Of a DNA stretch of 12,004 nucleotides, positions 6,749-12,004 are shown in pieces. Source of the DNA: Planctomycetota bacterium (lineage in GTDB: Bacteria; Planctomycetota; Phycisphaerae; UBA1845; CAIVHJ01). Positions within the stretch are counted from its first letter, which is position 1. Each line of letters starts with the position of its first letter. The stretch is from the NCBI GenBank assembly GCA_022573485.1, contig JACZTW010000091.1, positions 1-12,004 of the forward strand, given 5' to 3'. The notes under the pieces are model-generated. The model was not told where the DNA came from. It saw only the letters and a list, made by a program, of their open reading frames with translations, and made no database searches. The translations under genes and the position numbers were made by a program.

Positions 6749-8824
6749 TCAGGTTGACCAAGTGATGTTTGTGTAGGCGGCCAGGGATTCCGGGTTGGCC
6801 AGGGCGTCGGTGTTGCGAACGGCTTGGCCGCGCAGGGTCTGAGCGACGGCCAGCTCGACCTTCTTGCCGTTGATCGTATAGGGCACGGCGGGAACCTGGT
6901 GAATGTGTTTGGGGACGTGGCGCCGCGTGGCGCCTTCGATAATTCGTCGACGAATGGCGCTGGCGAGTTGCTCATCCAGCGTCAGGCCCGGCTGGAGCAC
7001 GACGAAGAGGCACACTTCCACATCGCCTTCGACATCCCGGCCGATCACGATGCTGTCGGCGACCTCAGCCATCGCTTCGACCTGTCGATAGATCTCAGCC
7101 GTGCCGATGCGCACGCCGCCGGGGTTCAGCGTGGTGTCCGAGCGGCCATAAACGATCACGCCGCCCGACTCGGTAAGCTCGACGAAATCGCCGTGCCGCC
7201 AGACGCCGGGAAAGTGATCGAAGTAGGCCTGGCGATACTTCTCGCCGTCAGGATCGTTCCAGAAGCCGACGGGCTGCGAGGGAAAGGGCGAGATGCAAAC
7301 CAGTTCACCTTTCTCGCCCTGCACGCTTCGGCCGGTTTCGTCATAGGCGTGTACGTCCATGCCCAGGCCCAGGCACTGAATCTCGCCCGCCCGCACCGGC
7401 AGAATGGGATTGCCCAGCATGAAACAACTGATGAGATCCGTCCCGCCGGAGATGCTCGACAACTGCAAGTCCTCTTTGAGATTGGCGTAGACCCAGCGGA
7501 AGTTCTCTACCGTCAGTGGCGCGCCGGTGGAGAGCACGCAGCGCAGCTTCGACAGGTCCTGCTCCACGCCCGGTTTCAAAGCGCTCTTTTCGCAGGCCGA
7601 GAGGTACTTGGGACTGGTGCCGAAGACGGTGATCCCCAGTCGCTCGGCCATCTGCCAGAGATGATTCATGTCGGGATGGGCAGGGCCCCCTTCGTAGAGT
7701 GCCACCGTCGCGCCGACGCCCAGCGAACTGACCACCCAGTTCCACATCATCCAGCCGCAGGTCGTGAAATAGAAGATGGTGTCGTCCCGTTGCAGGTCAC
7801 AGTGCAGCATCAGTTCCTTCATGTGCTGCAACAGCGTACCCCCGTGGCCGTGGACGATGCACTTGGGCACGCCCGTCGTGCCCGACGAATACATGATGAA
7901 CAACGGATGATCGAACGGCAGCGACTCGAACTCGATCGTGATTTCGCCATTCGCCAAGGAGCCGCAGGCTTTCCCGGCGCGCCGGGACGCGATTCCACCG
8001 TCAAGAAAGTCGCCCCACAGCGCCCCGATCGACAGGCTGGAAATGTCCGGCGCCTCCGCCATGAACGGAACGACCACGACGCGCTCGATGCTGGAAATCT
8101 TCGTCAGTACTTCGCGCACGCGCTGAAGCGAATCGATGGTCTTGCCGTTGTAGGAATACGCGTCGGCGGTGAACAATACTTTGGGCTCGATCTGCCCGAA
8201 GCGGTCCACCACGCCGTTGATGCCGAAATCCGGCGAGCACGACGACCACACCGCGCCCAGCGAAGCAGCCGCCAGCATGGCGATGATCGACTCTGGGATG
8301 TTGGGCACGAACCCGGCGACCCGATCACCACGAGCGACGCCCACGGACTTCAGCGCCGCCGCGCATCGCGCCACCTCCGCCCGCAACTCCCGGTAGGTCA
8401 ACCGGCGCGTGCGGCCAAGCTCATCCTCCGCCTCGATGGCCACGCGATCGTCGTCATGCCGAAGCAAGTGGGCCGCATAGTTCAGCTTCATCCCTGGAAA
8501 CCACTCGGTCCCCTTCCCACAAGTCCCGGAGCCGCGGGCTTCAGCCCGCGCGGATTCTCGAACAGATTGACCGGGCAGTAGCCCCTTAATCCCGAACATT
8601 TCTTCCCCGCGACACACTGCTTCGGCCGGCGCAAATGCTTCGATCTCCGCCAGAATTAACATCTCGCCCCAGAACTGGTCACGATGCTCGACCGACCACC
8701 GATGCAGCGCCGCCCACTCCGCCGCGAAGCCGTACTTCTCCGCCATCGCCCGCATGAACGCATGCATCTGACTACGCTTGACGCGCTCTTCCGACGGTTG
8801 CCAAAGAACTTCTCTATCTGCCAT
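6749..8824 (-). CDS. aacS: Acetoacetyl-CoA synthetase
   Basis: A 691-residue cytoplasmic adenylate-forming ligase: acetoacetate + ATP + CoA to acetoacetyl-CoA + AMP + PPi, feeding ketone-body or polyhydroxybutyrate carbon into central metabolism. Visible are the N-terminal FWGEMLILAEIEAF region, WFPGMKLNYA (108-117), the AMP/ATP loop YSSGTTGVPK (312-321), a GGTDLISCF motif (460-468), the hinge region YGRSDTTLNPGGVRIGTAEIY (split around 559-579), and the adenylation lysine in INGKKVE (K654). The acetyl-CoA synthetase family is the nearest alternative, but the WSSCSPDFG and SGGTDLISCF segments fit AACS better. The ATG at 8824 has GAGG 7 nt upstream. The length is slightly above the usual ~650, partly through residues 90-102, which are encoded by a palindromic repeat. 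It appears to be a single-gene unit. Confidence 0.94.
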   Translation of the reverse strand: MADREVLWQPSEERVKRSQMHAFMRAMAEKYGFAAEWAALHRWSVEHRDQFWGEMLILAEIEAFAPAEAVCRGEEMFGIKGLLPGQSVRESARAEARGSGTCGKGTEWFPGMKLNYAAHLLRHDDDRVAIEAEDELGRTRRLTYRELRAEVARCAAALKSVGVARGDRVAGFVPNIPESIIAMLAAASLGAVWSSCSPDFGINGVVDRFGQIEPKVLFTADAYSYNGKTIDSLQRVREVLTKISSIERVVVVPFMAEAPDISSLSIGALWGDFLDGGIASRRAGKACGSLANGEITIEFESLPFDHPLFIMYSSGTTGVPKCIVHGHGGTLLQHMKELMLHCDLQRDDTIFYFTTCGWMMWNWVVSSLGVGATVALYEGGPAHPDMNHLWQMAERLGITVFGTSPKYLSACEKSALKPGVEQDLSKLRCVLSTGAPLTVENFRWVYANLKEDLQLSSISGGTDLISCFMLGNPILPVRAGEIQCLGLGMDVHAYDETGRSVQGEKGELVCISPFPSQPVGFWNDPDGEKYRQAYFDHFPGVWRHGDFVELTESGGVIVYGRSDTTLNPGGVRIGTAEIYRQVEAMAEVADSIVIGRDVEGDVEVCLFVVLQPGLTLDEQLASAIRRRIIEGATRRHVPKHIHQVPAVPYTINGKKVELAVAQTLRGQAVRNTDALANPESLAAYTNITWST
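8533..8550. repeat. Perfect palindrome inside the aacS coding sequence
   Basis: CGCGGGCT (8533-8540), loop TC, AGCCCGCG (8543-8550): 8-bp perfect arms. It encodes part of the ESARAEARGSG linker (residues 90-100) of the synthetase, a stretch that does not look like the family sequence on either side. Confidence 0.8.
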
Positions 8825-8851
8825 TGATTGGCCTCATTGCCCTACCTCTGC

Positions 8852-8921
8852 TGCCCCGGAGGGGCGGAGGGCTGCAGTTACAGGTGCAGCAACCCGGCTT
8901 GCCGGGATGCGAAACTCGTGG
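8852..8921 (+). repeat. REP-like unit B (decayed copy)
   Basis: A 70-bp copy aligning without gaps to unit A (8946-9015), with about 56 of 70 positions identical by hand; most differences are transitions. Hairpin 1 is GCCCCGGAGGGGC (8853-8865) and the inner stem of hairpin 2 is CCCGGC-TT-GCCGGG. The foot tetranucleotide is GCAG rather than GTAG, and the outer arms no longer pair well. Confidence 0.8.
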
Positions 8922-8945
8922 AAGCGGTAGCCGTCTTGCACCAGT

Positions 8946-9015
8946 CGCCCCGGAGGGGCGCCGGGCTGTAGCCACGGGTGCAGCGGCCCGGCGCGCCGGG
9001 ACGCGGAACCCGTGG
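8946..9015 (+). repeat. REP-like unit A (best preserved copy)
   Basis: Hairpin 1 is CGCCCCGGAGGGGCG (8946-8960). GTAG (8968-8971) follows, directly abutting hairpin 2, whose outer arms are CCACGGGT (8972-8979) and ACCCGTGG (9008-9015) and whose inner stem is the palindrome CCCGGCGCGCCGGG (8987-9000). A GTAG tetranucleotide at the foot of an imperfect hairpin is the hallmark of REP sequences recognised by RAYT transposases. Confidence 0.85.
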
Positions 9016-9037
9016 AAAGGATTGCCTCTCGTACAGG

Positions 9038-9054
9038 CCGCCCCGGAGGGGCGG
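9038..9054. repeat. REP-like partial unit C (hairpin 1 only)
   Basis: CCGCCCCGGAGGGGCGG, the first hairpin of the repeat without the GTAG and second hairpin. It lies 25 nt beyond the stop of the transposase remnant. Confidence 0.75.
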
Positions 9055-9079
9055 AGGAGGACGATCGCAAGACAATCGT

Positions 9080-9532
9080 TCAATCAAGTACGAAGCATTT
9101 ATCATATTCGATGTCGTGCGCACGCAATAACGCCAACAACTCTTCCGCGAAGTCGCGTTTCTTGTGATGTTCAGCCTGAGTTTCGATGTATGCTTTGACA
9201 TTGGCTTCCGACGATTTGCTGACCGAGAACACGGCATACCCTTCCTGTCAGGCGAATGCAGACGAATCCGGAAACGTTTCATGGACCCAGCGCGAGGAGC
9301 GCGCTTTGACAGTGCGCATGAGGTCGGAAACTGCGCCGTCTGTTCGCCAGCGCAACAGTATGTGCAGATGGTCAGGCATGCCGCCGATGGCGTGCAATGT
9401 TCCCTTTTCGGCCCGAATGATGCCGCCGACATACTCATAGAGGCGTGCCTGAATGTCGGGCGTGATCCATAGCCTGCGCTGCTTCGTCGAGAAGACGACG
9501 TGCAGGATAATCTGAGAATATGTTCCGGGCAT
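9080..9532 (-). pseudogene. REP-associated tyrosine transposase (RAYT, IS200-like), in-frame TGA at codon 95
   Basis: From the ATG at 9532 (AAGGA 6 nt upstream) the frame reads 94 residues to a TGA (9248-9250), then continues in the same frame for 55 codons to a TGA at 9080-9082. The total of 150 coding positions is the normal Y1-transposase length. The first part has the family start (QIILHVVFSTKQRR), YVGGIIR, and the HUH motif in GGMPDHLHILL (H55, H57). The part after the stop reads QEGYAVFSVSKSSEANVKAY, then IETQAEHHKKRDFAEELL, and holds the expected catalytic tyrosine (Y115) and metal-binding Gln (Q119) in YIETQ. Codon 95 is normally Trp (WQ.GY), so a single TGG-to-TGA change explains the break. 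Such enzymes act as single-strand nucleases on REP hairpins, copies of which flank this gene. The truncated product would lack the nucleophile. Confidence 0.92.
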
Positions 9533-9543
9533 GCCGATTCCTT

Positions 9544-9558
9544 CGCCCCGCCGGGGCG
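9544..9558. repeat. REP-like partial unit E (hairpin only)
   Basis: CGCCCCG-C-CGGGGCG, 7-bp arms, 11 nt upstream of the transposase start codon on its coding strand, abutting its ribosome-binding site. Confidence 0.7.
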
Positions 9559-9584
9559 ATCACGGTCATTATGGTACTCGGCTT

Positions 9585-9652
9585 CCACGGGTTCCGCGAA
9601 GCCTACGGGCTTCGCTGCACCCGTGGCTACAACCCTGCGCCCCTTCGGGGCG
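9585..9652 (-). repeat. REP-like unit D (inverted copy)
   Basis: Read on the minus strand it parallels unit A: hairpin 1 CGCCCC-GAA-GGGGCG (9638-9652), a spacer ending GTAG, then outer arms CCACGGGT / ACCCGTGG identical to unit A. The inner stem is different in sequence but still pairs: GAAGCC-CGTA-GGCTTC. The orientation is opposite to units A and B, with the transposase between them. Confidence 0.85.
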
Positions 9653-9679
9653 ACGACCTGTCCTCGGGGGACTGGTCGT

Positions 9680-9710
9680 TACTGGCTACTGGCTACTGGT
9701 TACTGGCTAC
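9680..9710. repeat. Heptamer array, TACTGGC type, 4+ units
   Basis: Units TACTGGC, TACTGGC, TACTGGT, TACTGGC and a final TAC; a partial related unit ACTGGTC precedes it (9671-9677). Confidence 0.88.
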
Positions 9711-9711
9711 G

Positions 9712-9738
9712 TTTGCTGCGGCCGGAGGCCGCAGCAAA
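9712..9738. repeat. Perfect 12-bp-arm hairpin just after pyrB
   Basis: TTTGCTGCGGCC (9712-9723), loop GGA, GGCCGCAGCAAA (9727-9738), a perfect stem of 12 bp starting 3 nt beyond the pyrB stop codon. The position suits a transcription end signal for pyrB, but on the transcribed strand the stem is followed by CGTAGCC rather than a T run, so it is not a canonical intrinsic terminator. Confidence 0.6.
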
Positions 9739-9741
9739 GAT

Positions 9742-10845
9742 TCAGTACGTGTAATTCTCCAGGTAGTAATCCTTGATGCGGCCTTCGGAGTTGAAGACGT
9801 AGGCGAGGAGCGCGGCGCGCATCCACATGCCGTTCTGGACTTGCTGCCAGTACTTGGCCCGCGGGTCGGCGTCGCAATCGGGGTGGATTTCCTGCCGGCG
9901 GGGCAGCGGGTGCAGAATGGCCAGCGTTGGCTTGCAACGTGTGAGCTTCTGTGGAGTCAAGTAGAGGTTGCTGTAATCGAGTTTCGCGGATTCGCCGGGG
10001 GCTTCGTCGTGTTCGTCCTGCAAACGGGTCATGTATACTGCGTCCAGCTCGGGCAGCAACGGGTCCAGTTCCTGCGCAGACTCGAAAGCGACGTTGTGCT
10101 CCTTCAAGTATTCGAGGATGTCGTCGCCGATGGCCAACTCCGGCGGCGATACGAAGTGGATCTTCACTTCAGGGTAGCGACACAATAGATAACACAACGA
10201 GCGCACGGTTCTGCCGCGCTTGAGATCGCCGACCATGGCGATCTTTTTGCCGGGGAACGGATCGGCTTTGACGCCCGCCGCCCGCCGCACCAGCGACCCA
10301 CCGCTGAAGCATTGATACAGCGTGTAAATGTCGAGCAAGGCCTGGGTGGGGTGCTGGTCCTTGCCCGACCCGCCGTTGATGATCGGGATGGTGCGCTGCA
10401 TTTCATTGATCATGTGGGCCGTCTTTTCGACGAAGCCCTCCGCCGGGTGTCGCATGATGATGACGTCGAAGTACTGGCTAAAGACCCGCACTGCGTCCTC
10501 TTCGGTCTCGCCTTTGACTTCCGATGACGTCTTGGGGTCGCGCACTTCGTTGTGCCGGATGCCCATGATTTGGCAGGCCGAAGTAAAGGACAGAAACGTT
10601 CGCGTGGACGGCTGGATAAAATAGAGCATGGCCCGCCGATGGGCCAATTGCTGCCGTAGGAAGTCCGCTCCTTGGCGGGCAGTGTGGATGCGGCGAATCA
10701 TCTCCGCCAACATGCAGATTTCGTCAATGAATGTTCTGCTGAACTGCTGGGCCAAAATGACGTGAAAAATGCGGTCGGCCCGCGAGAGCAGTTCGACCCG
10801 TTCGCGGGCGGGCTGAGCCAGGATGCTGTCGACGTGGTCGCTCAT
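9742..10845 (-). CDS. pyrB: Aspartate carbamoyltransferase, catalytic chain
   Basis: A 367-residue enzyme of pyrimidine synthesis: carbamoyl phosphate + L-aspartate to N-carbamoyl-L-aspartate + phosphate. Carbamoyl-phosphate site PSTRT (79-83); loop lysine in SEVKGET (K111); MRHPAEG (131-137); HPTQALLDIYT (165-175); aspartate-binding MTRLQDE (272-278); HPLPR (312-316). The C-terminal WQQVQNGMWMRAALLAYV matches the E. coli-type enzyme. It is longer than the ~310-residue E. coli chain, mainly through an N-terminal extension (about 1-60) and an insert around 181-199. The ATG at 10845 has GAGGA 7 nt upstream; an in-frame upstream extension exists but lacks support. No regulatory-chain gene (pyrI) and no dihydroorotase gene adjoins it. 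Confidence 0.95.
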   Translation of the reverse strand: MSDHVDSILAQPARERVELLSRADRIFHVILAQQFSRTFIDEICMLAEMIRRIHTARQGADFLRQQLAHRRAMLYFIQPSTRTFLSFTSACQIMGIRHNEVRDPKTSSEVKGETEEDAVRVFSQYFDVIIMRHPAEGFVEKTAHMINEMQRTIPIINGGSGKDQHPTQALLDIYTLYQCFSGGSLVRRAAGVKADPFPGKKIAMVGDLKRGRTVRSLCYLLCRYPEVKIHFVSPPELAIGDDILEYLKEHNVAFESAQELDPLLPELDAVYMTRLQDEHDEAPGESAKLDYSNLYLTPQKLTRCKPTLAILHPLPRRQEIHPDCDADPRAKYWQQVQNGMWMRAALLAYVFNSEGRIKDYYLENYTY

Positions 10846-11064
10846 ATTCAAGTCCTCGCTGTGAGACCTGCCAACGGATTGCGCGCAGTATAACAGAGTT
10901 GCACACCCAGGGCAGCCCATGAATGACGCACCCATCCGGTTGGCCCCCCGCGTATCCTGAACACGGGCCGACGGTCGTACTCGCTACGAAGCGCCGCCAT
11001 GATGACGAGAGTATCCTGAATTGCACTCATTTCGCCAGTTGACCGAGCTTGGTGGGGATAGGCC
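10846..11064. promoter_or_regulatory. Divergent intergenic region between pyrB and the CotH-like gene
   Basis: On the minus strand a TATACT box (10887-10892) lies about 42 nt upstream of the pyrB ATG and could be its -10 element; no good -35 is seen 16-18 nt upstream. On the plus side the exact 10-mer GTATCCTGAA occurs twice (10952-10961 and 11011-11020), 59 bp apart, upstream of the CotH-like gene, and could be a binding site. GGTGGGG (11051-11057) provides the ribosome-binding site of the latter. Confidence 0.35.
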
Positions 11065-12004
11065 ATGAAATCGTCTCATGCCGTGCTCTGCGCGATATTC
11101 GCATTTGCGCTCACGCCCGTCGCCGTCACTCAGGCCCAGGGTTGGCCCGAAGTGTTTGATCCGCTGCAGTTGCTGGCGCTCAATCTCGAGATGGACAACG
11201 CGGACTGGCAGACGGTACAGAACGACGATTCCTATTCCATAGAAGTTCCCGCCATGTTCTGGGCCGACGGCGAGGATCCGATCCTCGTCTCGGTTCGCCG
11301 CAAGTCAGCCGATCCCCTGAACAACGGGGGCGGGTTCACAAAAGTCAGCCTGAAGATCGACATTAACGAATTCGTGCCGGGCCAGATGTGGCACGACCTT
11401 CGCAAGCTCAGCCTCGAGAACGGCGACGATCAAGATGTCGTCTCGGAGGGATTGGCCTGGAATCTTCATCGGTTCGCGGGCGGGCCGGAAGGCTATGGGT
11501 ATTCGGCGGGTCTGGGCTCGTGGGTCACGCTGAACATCAACGGCACCGACACCGGTGTGTACGTCAACGCCGAGCAGCGCGACAAGCGTTTCCTGCAAAA
11601 TCGCGGGCTGCACACGCCCGGCGAGACGTGGCTTTACAAAGTGAGCGACATCAACGGCCTCGAAATCAAAGTGGGCGGCCCGGAAGACAGCCCGACGGTT
11701 CAAACGCTGTGCTACTCGCCGTTCCGAGCGGCTAATGACGACTGCCCCACGCCATCGAGTGAAGTGCTGGCGGCTGAGCTGCCGCCGCTGATCAACATGC
11801 AGGGCATGCTCTCGCTGGCCGCGGTTAACGCTTTCGTGAGCAATCCGGACGCGATGTTCTCGCACGGCAAGAATTTTTACTTCGCGGATTTCCTGACGAC
11901 CCACGCTCGAATGCACTTCCCCTGGGATCAGGATTCAGTGCTCGGCGGCGGGGGGAACTCCGATATGTATGCCCCGGGCAGCGCGTACTCGGCGATTCTC
12001 TTGG
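11065..12004 (+). CDS. Secreted CotH-family protein (partial, C-terminus outside window)
   Basis: About 313 residues are visible from the ATG at 11065, open to the window edge. It begins with a Sec signal peptide (MKSSHAVLCAIFAFALTPVAVTQA, likely cut near residue 24-25). Then come features of the CotH domain: a strand pair ending ILVSVRRKSAD, a KVSLKIDINEF segment, HDLRKLSLENGDDQD, WVTLNINGTDTGVYVNAEQRDKRF (split over about 152-175), and TWLYKV. Near the edge, KNFYF and PWDQD (W287, D288, D290) match the catalytic and metal-binding region of CotH, an atypical protein-kinase fold first known from spore coats. Planctomycetes often carry such secreted proteins, sometimes with dockerin or PEP-CTERM-like ends; the C-terminus here is not visible. 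It is transcribed divergently from pyrB. The substrate is unknown. Confidence 0.88.
   Translation, partial: MKSSHAVLCAIFAFALTPVAVTQAQGWPEVFDPLQLLALNLEMDNADWQTVQNDDSYSIEVPAMFWADGEDPILVSVRRKSADPLNNGGGFTKVSLKIDINEFVPGQMWHDLRKLSLENGDDQDVVSEGLAWNLHRFAGGPEGYGYSAGLGSWVTLNINGTDTGVYVNAEQRDKRFLQNRGLHTPGETWLYKVSDINGLEIKVGGPEDSPTVQTLCYSPFRAANDDCPTPSSEVLAAELPPLINMQGMLSLAAVNAFVSNPDAMFSHGKNFYFADFLTTHARMHFPWDQDSVLGGGGNSDMYAPGSAYSAILL

Noticed and set aside
6824..8581. 585-codon open frame on the plus strand
   Set aside because: Antisense to aacS, whose ligase motifs are unambiguous; no recognisable protein.
8878..9588. 236-codon minus-strand frame overlapping the transposase
   Set aside because: Out of frame with the transposase and made largely of translated REP-like repeats.
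9680..9710. Possible CRISPR array or tandem operator
   Set aside because: 7-bp direct units with no spacers; fits a short tandem repeat and not a CRISPR.
9712..9738. Canonical rho-independent terminator
   Set aside because: The stem is perfect but no T run follows on either strand, so it is kept only as a hairpin of uncertain role.
10846..10935. N-terminal extension of pyrB by 30 codons
   Set aside because: The ATG at 10845 has a good ribosome-binding site and the likely -10 box lies within the extension.

Overview
The window looks like part of a planctomycete (Planctomycetota) chromosome. The evidence is GC-rich DNA, a Ser/Thr kinase with a divergent DPG motif next to a zinc-finger anti-sigma protein, a secreted CotH-type protein, an exopolysaccharide cluster with a FemAB-like protein of the XrtA/PEP-CTERM-associated kind, and intergenic DNA full of short palindromes and heptamer repeats. 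The phylum is an inference from gene types; no rRNA or other marker is present.

Layout, left to right. (1) 1-1166, minus strand: a signalling operon read as sigma-factor fragment, zinc-finger anti-sigma protein, Ser/Thr kinase. The kinase runs off the left edge. Only the last ~30 residues of the sigma factor remain; a 71-bp double-palindrome element (1167-1237) sits where the rest should be. (2) 1238-1820: no credible gene, but five separate short arrays of degenerate heptamers. (3) 1821-6481, minus strand: a four-gene exopolysaccharide operon read as outer-membrane export lipoprotein, Wzz-type chain-length/co-polymerase protein, cytoplasmic tyrosine autokinase with a C-terminal tyrosine cluster, FemAB/GNAT-like acyltransferase. 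The first three form the usual Wza-Wzc-type export and control apparatus, with Wzc split into a membrane part and a kinase part. (4) 6749-8824, minus strand: acetoacetyl-CoA synthetase with a palindromic repeat embedded in frame in its coding sequence. (5) 8825-9741: a REP-associated tyrosine transposase (RAYT, IS200-like) interrupted by one in-frame TGA, flanked by REP-like hairpin repeats in opposite orientations, then a further heptamer array and a perfect 12-bp-arm hairpin. (6) 9742-10845, minus strand: aspartate carbamoyltransferase (pyrB). (7) 11065-12004, plus strand: the 5' part of a secreted CotH-family protein, divergent from pyrB and running off the right edge.

The most interesting material is not in the housekeeping genes. 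It is the RAYT/REP unit, where two hairpin copies keep a GTAG foot and pairing while changing stem sequence; the single nonsense codon that separates the transposase HUH domain from its catalytic tyrosine; the broken sigma factor upstream of an intact anti-sigma/kinase pair; and six unrelated repeat families in 12 kb that all share a 7-bp period.
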